64,000 nucleotides of DNA from Pipra filicauda (lineage: Eukaryota; Chordata; Aves; Passeriformes; Pipridae). The DNA is taken from positions 1,359,501-1,423,500 of the forward strand of contig NW_024104096.1 of NCBI RefSeq assembly GCF_003945595.2. Reading direction: 5' to 3'. The position numbers and the translations under genes are program-made. This document shows positions 38,801-53,281 of the stretch, in pieces; the first letter of the stretch is position 1, and each line of letters begins with the position of its first letter. Under the pieces are notes generated by a model. The model ran no database searches. It was not told where the DNA came from and saw nothing but the letters and a program-made list of their open reading frames with translations.

Positions 38801-41800
38801 TTAAAATGTTGCTTACAGTCTAGTGACCTCCACCACCACCCACCAGCTCCCCTGAGGGCTTTATCTGGTTAGTTTAGTGAGCAAGTCAGGCCATAGATGT
38901 GTAGTCAGTTCCAGCAAGCCTTATTAGCTAATTTATTAGTTGGTATGGTTGATTAGCTTAGGTGCAGTGGCATGTAAGCTATCATCAGGACTAGCTGGAG
39001 TCCAGAAACATTCCTGCAGCATTGAGCTTGAACAAAGGTGGTTTTCCTAGATTTGGCATGCTGGGCAGGATGGTGTCACCACAGGTCTGCTTAGGCACAC
39101 TACCTCAGATTTAGTGCTGGTCCTGATGGACGTAAATGTTTGTGTGTGAAAGGTGCTGACCTGGATCCGCAGCACGGTGAGTTTCTGAAGGCTTATTTCA
39201 GTGCAGTGTCAACAGTGGCATTTTGGACCTTGGGGGATGGCAGATCAACACAGGTGTGTCTGCAGCATATTTCTCCAGCACATCGGTGCTATCTATATTA
39301 TCCAGGATTTCCTGTTTTCCCAGATGTTCTACGTTTTTGTTACGCTTACTGAATCTTGCCTGGCATCACAGAGCATGTGTTTGGGAGAGCAGTGTGGCTT
39401 TGTCAACATTTGAATTTTGGTCATTTTAATAGCAAAGCCAAAATAATTTGATGGATCAAGCACACCTTACAGGATGCATTGATTGCCAGTGAGTTCAATA
39501 TTTAGGTTGCTGAGAGAAGAGGGACTGGTGGCACCCAGCTTTTGTCACTGGGAGACAAAAAAGTCCACTTGTGCTCCTGGACCAGAGAAGCTGGTAACAG
39601 CTGACAATGTGTGTAACAGGTTCCTGTTTCTAATTCTGAGCATCTGTATTGTTGCCTTAACATTTCTTTTTACCCCGCCTATGCATTGTAAAGCTTAGCA
39701 CCATGTTTTTATGTTTGTGTCATACATGAGGTGATTTTTAACGCTTTGCCTCTGAATAAGGCCAATTCATTCCCGTTGCCTGAGAAGTCTTTGGATTACT
39801 TCCTTTGGCATTTGTTTGGGTACGTTAGTAACGGAACTGGCAAAATTATAAATGCCACGTGTTGGTCTTGGGTAAGCAGATGCCCAGTTTGTAATGTGTT
39901 TACTTGGCTCTCACCACAGAGTTTGGGAATTAAATGTGGTTTGTGGCTAAGTATTTTTTGAGTACCTATGAGACGTTGAGAAATAAAGAAATATGCATCA
40001 AAGAATACTATCAGAAGTAGTTGCACATTACCATGTCACAGTCTATTTATCTCTGGCAAAATCCAGATAATTCATGTTTTATTTAAATAGAAATTGGTGG
40101 GGTTTTCACTTACTTGCTGGTCTGCTGAGTTAAGCAATGCTTATGCTAACTGCAGTAATTTTTTTTCCTTTTTTTATTAAACAGATGGTGCCAACTGTTT
40201 CAAAAACACTCTTTCAGGGTTTTTTTTTAACCGATTGCTAGCTTTAGAACAACTCTTTAAAAACTCATTACTGCAAAAGTTTTCCTCTGTTTTTTTCCAT
40301 TTAGAAAGACTAATGTTTGGATAAAGATGAGAATTAGAGTGAGAAAATAAAGCATGGCAGAGCTAGGAGGTAGGATGGGTTTGGAATCAGAGGAATGCTT
40401 TGACTTTACAGTTGATTTAGATGTGTGGTGCAGTAGTCTGATCCTTTTATGTTTTCCCTGTTCTTCAGTTTGTTATTCTGTCATCTGATAAAATTAAGCA
40501 CATTTGTCCCTAGTGCTCCATATGGGACACTAAGGGTGAGCAAGATGTAATGAAAAAGAAAATAGTGTAAACCAAGTTGCACAAAGTAACATGAAGTGAT
40601 TCTCATGCTTTAATTTAAAACAACTGTTGAGAACAGACAGTGTGAGCCTGTCTGATTATCTCTAAGGTACTGTTTAGATGGGAACACTGTTGTTGTAGTC
40701 TTTTGTCTTTTGATCTTGATTTCATGGATACGGACCATTTTCATGGTTAATTCCATTGCTACTGCAATGGCAATGGTAGTTTCTGCCAGAGGAACAAGAA
40801 TGAACGGTTACAAGGAGAAAGTAGGGAGTCGTATTTCTAGTTTCATCAGTTGTATTTACAAGACAGTATCTGGTATCTGGTTTGTCCGAATACAGCAATC
40901 TATTCTGCTGAAACAAAGTACTTTGGCTTAACTGATCAAATTTGATACCACCACAATCCAGAGCGAGATGCCAAGACAATTTTTGTATTTTAAAACCTGA
41001 AGTCCGAGATCATAATATTTGTCAGGATGGAAACTGACATTCCTTATCCTTATCCTTATCCACTCGTGTATTTACTGTTACGTAGTAAATGTGATTCTGT
41101 GATGTTTTTTAGATTTTGTTTGCATATGTTCCAAAACACACACATGCAGTGTCAGTTGTTTACTCATTGACATCTGTGGCCAGGTATGTATTTTGTGTAA
41201 TATGTAACCCTGTATCTTCCCACAGCAGAACAGCATAATCCCAAATCAGTGCAGTTCACAAAACGTGTGGTAACAAAATGTGGTACATAATAATCTGCTC
41301 TTCTGTAGCTGTGTGACTTAAGATTGGTTTTGCAGAGAATTTTCTTTGAGGTTTTTGTTGACTTTTGTTTAAGCCTCCCTTAGTAAAGCTCTTCACTTTG
41401 TTTCCTGTTTTGTTCTAAGTGTTTGAGGTTTGTTGGTGGTATACTGATAATAATGATTGTTAAATGTCTGTCTTTTGAGACTGCTGTGCCAGTTACTGGA
41501 GTATTCAAGGAGCTTGCTTCATATAAGAGAATTTCTGTCTCTAAAATGATGCCATTTGCAATTTCTTTTTCTAGAGGTAAAGAAGAATCTGATGAGACAA
41601 AATACAAAACTAGTTTTGAGCCATCCAGGCCAAGGCAGAAAAAACCTGATTCTAAAGTAATGTTGCAGGATTATTGTCTCCCAGCTTTTATGTTGCTTTA
41701 AACGAACGCTGTTTACTTTCAGAATTGCTAGGTTGCTATAGAAATTTTTTTTTATCCCTGAAGAAACCACAGTTTTTAGCAAGCATTTATTGACCCTTTT

Positions 41801-44800
41801 TCAATAATTCGAACGTATCTAAGTACAGAAAAAGCTTTTCGTTGCTTATCTACAGAAGTAGCCAGACCACTTTTGTCAAATGGAAGTAGTTAAATGTTTG
41901 TCTTATTCTCATTAACCACTTCTAAAGCTAAGTAGATTTTACTGTGGGTTGCACACCCACAGCCACCCCCAATGATATTTTTATTAAATGTTGCCTTTTG
42001 TTTTGCAAATGGAAATACATGGACTGATCTGTAAATATTATGGGCTCCAGGAGAAAAGCAGTCCTTTAGTGGTATTGACTACTTAATATTTTGTGCTTTG
42101 CTAGTAGCTTGTGATATGTCTTGTTTTGCTAATAATTTATGAAGCACTAAATTATTCTTTCAAATCACTGAAATATGTTCAAGAGGTTGTTGGGGGTGAT
42201 GGTGAAGAGAGAGATTCTGTACTAGGACTGCAGCGTATTCACTGTTTCTGATGGTCATCCAAAAAATAAGCTACTCCAGCCCGCCTGATCAGTTGTAATA
42301 ATTTAATGCTTTAGAAGCTTATGCTCTCTTTGTAAATCTCTGCAGGCATTATATTTATAATATTATGTATTCAGTTCCTAGGATTCCTTCAATGGTGCGT
42401 GCAATTCTACCCCTAAAATAATGACACAGTAATCTAAAATTAGTGCAAGATCATCAGAATACATACCTCATAAATTTATCAAAGATAATATCCCAAATTA
42501 TACTTATGTTCTCTCAAATCAGAGGTTAGGACTGGCAATGGGAATATTATATCAGGTGCTGGATATGCTGTGGGTGCCTCTGCCCAAGGCAGAGTATCTG
42601 CCTGTCTTTGATTTCAAGAGCTTGGAGCAGCTCAGAACTGGTGTCTTGCTCAGCTGTCTCAGTGCTGTGATGGGCAGATTTTGTCTACTTGATACCATGC
42701 AAATTCTACCTAGTTTTGGGACCTACGATGTATATGATTACTCATTATACTGAGATGTTATAACCAGTAATCTGTTGTATACCAATGGAGGCTGTGTGGT
42801 TTCATTTAGTACAGTGAAAGACATAATGTTTTAGAGGATTTGGTAAGTCCAGTAATTTATTTTTTTTTAAGGTACCGTTCTTATCTCCCAGGGAAATGCA
42901 TACTCTTACTCACGAGAAATGGTTTTGATTTCTTTTTTGTTTTGAGAGGAATTTGTTGTTCTATTATAAGTAATCCAATTTTGGAAAGAATCCTTGTGTT
43001 ATTAAGGAAGGCTTTTCAAGCTCTATCTTTTCCATATAGTTGTCAAAGACAAGAAACTTGAACAAACCAGAACCTGAAAACAATCCACATGTGAGTGAAA
43101 ATTCAGACCAGTTATTAAGAGCACCACAGCTTATTACTTGATTAAAAGAAGGAAAGCCAAAGCCTAGTACTGAAGCTCTGCATTCTGCCTTGAGAAATGT
43201 CTTACAGTTCACAGGACAGTTAGAATAATACAAATAAAATCAGAAAATATGTTACTGGCTTGTTCTGTGTAAATGATGTGGGATGTCTTTTTGGCTGAAG
43301 CACTTTGCTTTGAATGAAGCTCTTGACAACAGTGCCAAGTATTTTGTGTATCACAGCTCTACTAAGTGCTGCTTTCTCTTTTCTTTAAAAATAAATTTTA
43401 AGAGAAACATATAATTTAAAGTGAAAACCATTTTTATTATAAAACCCAATATCAAATTTAATTTAAAATAACTGAGTTCAGCTAAAATGCAGCCTGGATT
43501 TTTGGACCTGAGCTTTCTTCCTCTGAAAATTTATTTTACTTCATGCTAATACTGTGGTTGAAATAGAAGCTGAAATCAAGCAGACTGTTTATATTTCTCT
43601 AGAACTTTTTGATGTTAATGTTGCTTGGAGTAGAATTGAAAATTGGTTTATTTACAAGGAAGAGTAACAGGTTTTGTTCAGACTTGGAAAGTGATCTCTC
43701 TTCAGCCATCTGTTCAGAGTAAAAGCAGCAGCAGCAGACCTGACCCCCTCCAGATGATGACCATGAGCAGTCACCATTGCGTATTGCCCTTGAAAATCAA
43801 AATTAAAAAACCTCAATTCTGAATTTAGTTGGGGTTTTTATATTTACAAATGTAAATGCTTGGGTTTTTTTCATTCTGCTGACTCAGTAAACTTCACAAA
43901 GATAGATTTTACCTGATCAAAAATTTAATCTTTGTCATGTGATTAATTCATGTGACTATTCTTATAACTACAGTAACCAAATTGTATGTTATAGCCTTTC
44001 TTTTATGTTTTTATACCCTTTAATTCTGATTTATAGCTGCTGTAGATCATGTTGCAGTCTGAAGTCTGATGTTTGAAAATGGCTGTGACCTTTGAAAGAG
44101 GAGACAACCCTATAAATTTGCTGTTGCAATGTTTTACACTCATTTAAAAGTAAAATGCCAGATAAAGAGAGGCTTATGTATGCCTGTAGAATATTCTTTT
44201 AGTTAAAAAAACCTCAACCAAGTAATTTATTTAGTCTTTTCTTTTTCAGTACAGGTGGGTGGGAGTATTTTTACTACAAACTGGGATGGTGTGTGTATAC
44301 TGCTGTTTTGGGGCTTTTTTTTACCCATAAGTGGTGAAAGGGAAGTAATGATGGCTAGAAAATCCCTTTTGTTTCTTGACGTGTTTTGGAACTGAAAGGA
44401 TGTTATAAATCTTTAGCTGTATGTATTTACTACAGCACTGTTGAAATGTTGTCCTTTCTGTCGAGCACTGAAGTGCAGAGGAAACATTGGGGCATCTCTC
44501 CCACTTTCCAGAAATAATGCGTGTCCAGCAAACAGGGGTTCTGTGGCTGGACTGGGTTTTTTCTTCCTCTTAAATTGAAGGTGCGGGGGAAAAACTCTGT
44601 AATATTTATGACAAAATGGAAGGTTTCTATTTTCTCTGTCATTTCTGTTATGGTCAGATCATCAGTAGTAAGGGTTAAATGTTAGTTTCAGTTCTTTTGG
44701 TGATCTCATGATGTGGGCTATGTAATGGTAAAACTGGAATTATGAAGACATGCAATTTATTTTACAGAAGCTACTGATACAGAACCTCAGTTTTCATTCA

Positions 44801-47800
44801 ACTCTTCCATATGATCTGCTTGCTTGCTGATTTTTCTTGTTATGTATCCTGTCTTCCATTTGACATATATGCTTCTTTCCTATTTAGATTCAGGATTCAA
44901 TTATTTTTCAGTGTAACTGAGTATATGGAGTACATACCTTTAATTAAAAACAAACAAACCCTACCCCAATACCTGTCTTTAATGTGGCATGTGGGGAATT
45001 TCTTACATATGAGACCCCTCAGACTTAGCCTGGTACTCATGAAAAACACATAAAAATGTAAACATGAAGACATAGGAGACTCGCTGTAAGATGCTAAACT
45101 GTTCGTGTTTCTTATACACCTTTTGCTTTTTAGAGAAAGGAATCAGCTGACAGGGTCAAACACTGCCATTTAAAATTAGACTGACTAAAAGAAATTAATC
45201 TTTGCAGCCCTGACTAATACATAATTTCACTCTTCTGCAGTAGCTAAGTGAGATTACAGCCCTTTCTATTTTGAGGTTTCTTAAGTATTTAAAGCCTTTG
45301 AAGTTTTTTGAAAATGCAGTCATGTCACTGCAATGTTTAAAGGAAAGTCTGCAGTTTTGCCAACACCTCGGATTTTTATTTTTCAAAAATGAGTTTCATT
45401 TTTAATAGTCGTTTCATCTTTGGATTTAGAAATGTGTTTTATTCATGTTCAAAGCATCTTCTAATAAGATTACTAAAGTGACTTTGAGCAATGACCCTTC
45501 TCATCACATTAACTGATTTAGAAATTTGGTTCACACTGTTTCTAAATGTTCCTTTGCTGCAGGCTTTTAAAACAACTTTATTCTCTTAAGTTCTAGTAAA
45601 TACAGCCACAATTCAATTCCAAACTGTTTAAGGGCTATAGTAAAAAAAAATAAAATGAGAAAGTAAAATTTATATTTCATAAAAAATTAAGTCTGTTTAA
45701 ATCTACTTTCTTGAGGCATCCATCTCAACCATCTAAAAATAAACTCAAAGACACGAGACTAGAACATTAATTTTCTTTGCCATTTTAACTCCATCTTATT
45801 TATAGCATTATGAGGTAGATATATATATATTGAAATACTTTCGTAAGAAATCTTAGGTTGATGGTAGATTCTGTTGTAATCTTGAAGCTTATAAAAACAT
45901 CAGAAAAGACACTGTCTAAATGAGTGAAAGAAAATGTGCTTCAAAGGTAGTTTAATTTTTTTCAAGCATAACTGGTCCTTTTGCACATGAAATCAACACA
46001 TGTGACTACCCAAAAACTGTTCTGACATGCTGTGCTGCATGTAAAGAAAAGAGAAAGTTCTCTTCATTCTAAGGACTAAGAATACCCAACTTCAGAGTTA
46101 GAAAGCTGAAAACACATGACCCTTAGAGTATGATTTCTATATCTGATTTTGTAAGTGGGCTGAGTTTTGGGAATTATGGGTTTGAGGTCAGTTACAAATA
46201 AAATCAGTAGATGATACACACACGTCTGACATCAATATTCAAATACTCTTTGACCTGATATATAATTCTTCATTTCAGTTTTTTACTTTATTTGAAAAGA
46301 GCCTGGAATCTAAGAGCCAGAAATAGGTTAATCCTTCCCTGTTGGCTATATAACATTTGCCTGCCAAAATACTGGCTTTGTCCTGGAAGATACGGCTCAT
46401 GGTTGATGTATTTGAACAGCAATTTATATATTGGTGTTGTCAAATGCAAGAACTTAAAGAACTTTGAAATTACTTTTAGTTCACAAGTTGAGCATAAAAT
46501 GGTACCTTTCAGTTATTATAATGAAATGGAACTATTTCAGAGTTTTGAATTCTTCACTCTTGATTGAAGAATCAACTTTGGACTTTATTAAGTGAGAGAT
46601 CTGCGCAGTTACTCCGTTAGTACCTTTCTGAAATAGTCCTTTGTTCCTAAATAAGTAGAGACTGATCAGACAACCTTCACTCTCATAGCATTAATAATTA
46701 ATCACTTAAACTGAAAGGAGTATAAAAATTCTGGTGTACCAAACGTCTTTCCTACCATCTCGTATGGGTTACAAAATGCAACCACCAAACTATGCCTAAC
46801 AGTGGAGTTGTACAGAGAAGGTGTTACCAGGTTTAGAAGATTATAAAAAAGCCTTTTTTTATTGTTATTTTTAACATCTTTTCTTCATGAATGCACTGAA
46901 GTGCAGTCAGTCTTTTCTTGGTGAGCCATGACAGGCATGAAGTTGGATAATCTGAGAAATATTTTGCTTTAGACAAGAGAATAGTCTTTTCTGATAAACT
47001 CTACCAGCTATGGCTTGCTAAATTGAATGGTGTCTGTGAAGCCCATAAGTTTGTTTTCTCTCATATGCCTGATACACATAATGCACATTCTGCCCTGATA
47101 AAATAGTTCTTTTTGATTATGTTGAGGAGGAATGGGCAGTACACGTGTGTGATGCACTGCTAGCTGCCTGTAATTTGTACCAACACGCCAGTTTTTAACA
47201 TAAAAGTGTGAATATCAATAGTATGAATATCAATAATCTGCTATTATAAGAAAGGCAGGAAAAACACCTTAGTAAGCTTTCCATCTAGTTCTTTTGAAGA
47301 GGTCGCTGAGGCCTTATTACAAATTGTACTTTCAGTAATACAGAAAGGCTCCCATCATTAGAGAAGATATGTCTGTGTTGATATTAATTGAAATAAGGAT
47401 TTTTCCAGGCTAACTAGGCTGGCAAAAACGCATTTGCCAGACTATAACAATTTTGTTTTGTTCCAAATGTATTTTGCATTTCAAGTGACAACCTGGTTTC
47501 AGGCTTGTGGGACACAGCGCATATGCCAGGTTTTCCAGTTTGTTCTCAGCAAGGTTAAGTGAAATTAGACCAACTGGACTAAATTATCCTTTCATATGAA
47601 AATTGTGTCACTGTTTGGATGTCAGAATGTGACATGTACAAAGGAGCTTAGTTCTTGTACTTCTTTCCATAAAATAATGAATCCTGGAGCTCAAGGTTGA
47701 GGAGCTGCTTCAGAACATAGGGAAATTAATTTTCTTCTCATCCTCCCTCTGCTGTACCCTTTGAAAAGTTATAGTGACTGTTTTAATATCAAAATACGTT

Positions 47801-50800
47801 GTTGCCTTTTCCCAGAGAATTGCAAGGTGCAATGTTTATTGTCAGCACTACAGTGATGTATTGTACCATCAAGAGAGGAAGAGCTGGATTGTTTCTGCTC
47901 TTCCAAGAAGCTATTTATCTGTGTATATAGAATATTCAGCTGTTGTCAGGTAGCTTGCTATTTTCTGAGGCCTCAAATATCTTGCCTGTTTTACTTTGTG
48001 GAATCTGAGTCAGGATAAGTCCCTTGAGCCCTCAAACCTTTAGAATGTCTGGCAAGGTAAGAAAGGAGCACTGCTGAAGTTTGCCTGCAAGGTACCACCA
48101 CAGTGTGCTACCACAATTCTGCTGTAGAGTATTAAAATTTTGAGATTCCTCAAATCTCTTACTTCTTGGGAAAAAACGTGAGCATTAAGTGGTATGATAT
48201 TATACGTGAAGTACAGATGGGAGAATGTGCTGAAGGACACAAGACTGGGGAATCTGAAGCAACTTTCAGCAGCTGCAAAATAATTCTAATTATTTGGATT
48301 AATACATTTTTGGTTTGTAGGTTGATCATCTTATTAAATCTACCTCACCTACTGTCTTTAAACATTAATTTTTTTTTAAATATAGATACCCTTATAACTG
48401 ACTATTCTGAATTTTAGAAGTCAGCTGGCCATGCAGTACAGCTTTGAGGGGATTAGGGTAAGGTCTCACTGTGTGTAGCAGAAATAGGAATAGAAATAGA
48501 AACTATAGGACAGGATATAATGCCTGAAGTAAACAGTTTTGAGAATCTCTTCAGGAAGAAATACTCTTAGAGTTTTATAAATTTATAGCCAAACTTAAGA
48601 TTTAAATACAGAAAAAAGAAAATTAGTTACTGTTAATTTACAGATTGGCATGCTGGTTTTAATTTAAATTTTGGCTGAAGTTATTAAAAATGGTGCTTTG
48701 CTCCTGTACAAACAAAGTTATTTGATTATTAAACTGCACATAGTGTGAGATAATTCTTTGTGCAATGTCAGTTTTGGCATGGGTATTTTCCAAAATTTTT
48801 TTATACTGGAATCTGAGTTCAAAGTGCATCTCCTGCTTTAGAGTGCAGCTCTAAACAGTGGTATTGTGAGGAAGAGAGTGATTCTTCAGTAACAGCAACA
48901 CCTAGAACTGCTCATGAGAAGGACCTGCACCTTTCTGAATGTAAGGTTTTTACATCCCTATGTGCTTCTGGAAAATGAGAAAAAATACCTTTAACTTCAG
49001 CAGGTATCTTTCTTGACCATATCAACCTCCACATGATCCTAATATTATCAGAAGTTCTGTTCTTTATTTAGTTTTCATTTTGGTGTAATCTTTGTTAATA
49101 TTCAGTACCAGAAGTCCTTGAATAATCGGAATAGATGTGCTGTCACCAGGTTTTGAAGTAATGCTGGACATCCTGTCATGCTAATCCAGCCTGCTTGCTT
49201 TTCTAGATTAACAGAATGAACTGCTTACCAGTGTCTTAAACGGACCCACATGGACCCCATAGCATGCAGGGGAAGGTTTTAGTCACAGAGGTCTAGAGAA
49301 ATTAGGAGTATCTGTTTGGTTAATTTGGTTAATTTTAACTGTTTTGGGAAATTATGATCATACCATTTACAGTACCCCCAAGTGGCAGTCAACTCCAGCT
49401 ACCACAGATGTGACCTCTTACTATGACCCAGAAAACCCTGAACAAGCTTCCTGAGATTGTAAAGATTACACTCCAGTCTGTTGCCCAGATTTTTGCTAAA
49501 TAATTAAGTCATAAGAAACACTTTCCAGTTTTCATTTTGACTTTATGCTAGAGAAATCTCCAATATTTTACTGGTTTAAGATTATAAAAGTCCAAAATGG
49601 ACAAAATTCTCTCTTTTAGAGTTCAAAATTTATGGTGTGGCCAGCAGATAAATCTTAAATGTTTGCATCTATTTAAATGTGTTGTAAACCGTTCTTTTAA
49701 AGTATGTATAAATGTACATGTATTCTTACTTAGTTTTTTCATAGTACTGGAATGATCTACACTGCATCTTCTGTGAATTTGTCTCATGAGGCATTTATCT
49801 AAAATAGAGGGCAAGGATTGGGCTGAGGCTTAAATTGTGATCATTTGGCTTTGGAGTCGTAATTGCCGTGTAGTCTTTTCCAAGTATCTACGTTTTTGAC
49901 TGGGACATTTTATAAGACTGAAAGAACTGCTAAATTAAAGATACTTTAATTTGTATGAAGTTAATTTTGTATGAAGCTGTAATTATTACATGTAATCAGA
50001 AGGGATGGAATGGAGGTAGATATAATGAGTGCATGGATGGAAATAAAATGAAGCCAAAAGTGATAGTGATTGCAAAGGGATTATTTTCATACTCTAATTA
50101 ATTTTGTAAAATCTAAAACTGGAATGTTGAAGCATGTTTATATCTTTAAGGGACTGTTTTAAGAGAAATATTTCTGCTGTAAAGGAAACAGATGTTTTTA
50201 CTGAAGAATTATTTCACTTTTTGTTGGAACTGGTATCTTTAATCTACTCCAGCTCTAGCTATGCAAGCTCCTTGTTTGCTAGCAAGAGTGATGATCAAAC
50301 CGTGTTGTTTTCTTGGGCAAGTCAGTGTTTCTAGATGTGTTCTGGGCTATAATGATGTTAATGAAAACTTTTTTTGGCCTCTAAAAGCAAACAGCTGCAT
50401 AGAATTTAATATTCTTTGAGAAGTCACACAGGAGTAGGGACAGTAGGGTAAGAGGTAGTTTGGTAGATAACTTGACAGAAGAAAACACTTTTTCAGTGTC
50501 TGTATTGAATTTTTTTATAAATCAGAGTTGTGTAGTATTTATCTAAAAAGGGCATGTCAAACAGTTTTCACTCAATACTCATAAAAAATTAGGGTAAGTC
50601 AGTACTATATTAATGGCAAATAGACTCTGTATGGCTTTGTTTGATACTTACATATGATGTGTCATCGTGTATGTGCTCAGTTTGTGTCAAGAATCTTAGG
50701 CAGAGGAAGTCTAGCAGTCCCTGCTTAAGCTCCAGCTGCCTCTGGTTGCTGAGGATTTTTTGAAAGAGGTATTCTGTGAGACACACAAGTGGCAGATTAT

Positions 50801-51750
50801 AACAATCACAGCCAGCACGTTCACAGGGAGTGAGAAAACTGCGTTATACTGATGGTGGAGCGAAGGAGCACTGCACGCTCCGTAGGAAATCCTCTCAACC
50901 AGGCAGCTCTGTTCCAGTCAGCAGCCAGTCCTTACCTGCCTTTGCTCAGGGCACAGGGTGCTGTATTAGTTGTTACTTCTGAGGTATCAGAAGCATAGGC
51001 TGCTTGAGTCAAATCTTCATTCAAATTTAACAACGTGAAGTAAAATTCAGAGTTTTCTTGGCAGCTGCATTCAGAAGAGCAGAGTGCTACACACACTTAA
51101 TTTTACTGGCTCATTTAAAGTCTTAAAATTCTGAATCACATGAACAATTTTATTGGACTTCTTTCTTTTTAACTGCTTTATTTAAGTATAAATAACAACA
51201 AGGGGTCTTTACTCATTAAAAACCACAACACGTTCTTTTTCTCTCGAGTTTATTGTTTCTAGGGGAGCATTTTTTCATAGTTAAGTATGTAAGCATAAAA
51301 GTCTGGTTTTCTGTTTACCTGACCATTTTCTTCTGGAATTAACCCTTTCTTCTAGAATTTATTAATTGTATATAGTAAGCAGAAATTTTGTGCCTCCATT
51401 GTAAGATAATAATCACTGATACCAGCAGATACCACTGAGAAATAGCTCCAATACAGTTGTTGGATAGTAAGAAACCCTTATTCACCAGCCTATATTCTCA
51501 CTGCTCAAAATCATTAATTAATCAAATAAACATCCTCACATGCAGCAAACACTAGTCTCCGTTCTGAAATCAGTACTGCATGAGGGTATGATATATTCGG
51601 TGAATTTAATTTATGAAAACAAACTAACAACCTTAACAACTTATTTGTAATTTGTAGATCTTATCCACTTCTTGGGTTTGTTTATTAAAAAAAACCTGCT
51701 TTATAAATGAATCTGTTATTTTTCTTTCTTGTTCCCTTGCCCTTTCCAAG
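35828..51750 (+). other. CPEB3: CPEB3 intron, ~15.9 kb, largest complete intron in the window
   Basis: From GTAATTAG to CCCTTTCCAAG. No exon, RNA gene or named repeat was recognised across it. A GC-richer patch at about 36.1-36.4 kb contains a 91-codon open frame without family resemblance. Small local repeats include CCTTAT x3 near 41.04 kb and a duplicated TGAATATCAATA near 47.21-47.24 kb. Confidence 0.85.
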
Positions 51751-51869
51751 GTTACGCCTTTCTGCTGTTCCAGGAAGAAAGCTCTGTACAAGCTCTGATA
51801 GATGCCTGTCTGGAAGAAGATGGGAAACTTTACCTATGTGTGTCAAGTCCCACAATCAAGGATAAACCA
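51751..51869 (+). CDS. CPEB3: CPEB3 exon: RRM1 C-terminal half
   Basis: 119 nt, from TTCCAAG|GT TAC GCC TTT to AAG GAT AAA CCA|GTAAGT, ending in phase 0. GYAFLLF is the RNP1 strand of RRM1 with the aromatic residues that stack on RNA bases. EESSVQALIDACLEEDGKLY is helix 2, followed by LCVSSPTIKDKP. The Leu in DACLEE is what I recall for CPEB3, against Ile in CPEB4, supporting the paralogue call. Confidence 0.97.
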
Positions 51870-53166
51870 GTAAGTAGCTTATGCCATGACCCTTATGCTG
51901 GTTGCTAGCACGTTTGCTGTTACTCTTTTCAGTTAATAAATAAATAAAAAAATACAGTTGATTACTTGTCACTTCCTGTTTCTGCCCTTGCTGTTACGTT
52001 GAATTGACTTTCTGTATCAGCATAACACAGCTTCAACATTTACTTTTTTTCTGATAAATACCATGTTCATTTAATTTTTATGTTTGGTACTCTAGTATCT
52101 AAAAGGAGAATGCATCCTTTTAGAATGTTAGCTGTAAAACAATGGAATTGTAATTTTTTGGCTATGTTATTTGAGAGGAAAAAAAGCCTTTTGCGGTGAA
52201 GGGAAGAAGCTTAACCCTGCCAAATTAAAATCCAGAAAGCATCAAATATCCTCTGTACTTCATTGGGTTTCTTAATTATTATTTTTTTATGCATGCAATA
52301 GCTAATCAATTTGTAACTTAGGCCTCATTTACCTTATAGAAACTGCAGGGTAAAATCAAGTACTGCAGACAGCTATAGCAGAATAGAAGACCTGTTTTTA
52401 TTGTTCACATCTCCAACATTCTTTAATGTTAGTCTTTTTTTTTGCCTGTGGATGTATATAGATTAGATGAAAACTACAGACAAGTAAGATAAGATAAAAA
52501 ACATGCTGCCTTTTAAAATCAATATTGAAAATCTTGCACAGATGAATGAACAACCCAAGATTACAGCACAGTGAGTGGGCTTGTGTGATTTCTAGAATCA
52601 AAAAAAATGGATTGATGAACGACTCTATCTAAATAACTTCTGAGCAGTTTTTTTTTCTGTACAGTCTGAAGATTTCTTATCAACTGTGTTGCTTGTTGCT
52701 CAGTATAAGTAGGCATTCACACATTATACAAACTCCTTTTGTATCCAAGCGCTGAAATTAATTTTATCTCCACTCCTATCAGTGCTTTAGAATTTGTAGA
52801 TCACTGGATGCGATTTCAGGAAAGCCAGAAGTCCAAACTGCAACCGTAATTGTAGATAGATGGTAAAATGTTCTGAAAGACCTTTCACAGATTTCTTACT
52901 ATAATGGCGATTAGGGGCAGGGGATTAATGAGGGTAGGAGTTTGCAATGGTGAAATTTAACTCAAGCCTGGCCTCTAGAGGTGGTAAATGAATTGTCCAC
53001 CTTCTTTTGGACACTTATATAAGCAATGTTCTCACATTGTTTTGGTGCTCATGCCACCGATTTACTGTCTTCATCAAATTAAAATTTTGGTTTTAATTAT
53101 AGAAGGATTTGGCAGTTTCTTAATTAAGTGGCCAAGTTCCTCGACTAAAAACAGTCCTTAATACAG
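51870..53166 (+). other. CPEB3: CPEB3 intron, ~1.3 kb
   Basis: From GTAAGTAG to CTTAATACAG. Nothing beyond ordinary AT-rich intron was seen. The short minus-strand open frame at 52398-52601 is unsupported. Confidence 0.9.
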
Positions 53167-53281
53167 GTGCAAATTCGACCTTGGAACCTAAGTGACAGTG
53201 ACTTTGTGATGGATGGGTCTCAGCCTTTGGATCCAAGAAAAACAATCTTTGTTGGAGGAGTTCCACGGCCCCTCCGAGCTG
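53167..53281 (+). CDS. CPEB3: CPEB3 exon: inter-RRM linker and start of RRM2
   Basis: 115 nt, from ATACAG|GTG CAA ATT CGA to CGA GCT G|GTGAGT. Starts in phase 0 and ends in phase 1. Encodes VQIRPWNLSDSDFVMDGSQP, then LDPRKTIFVGGVPRPLRA. VQIRPW is the last strand of RRM1. IFVGGV is RNP2 of RRM2 (residues about 233-238 of the visible protein). Essentially identical across CPEB2-4. Confidence 0.97.
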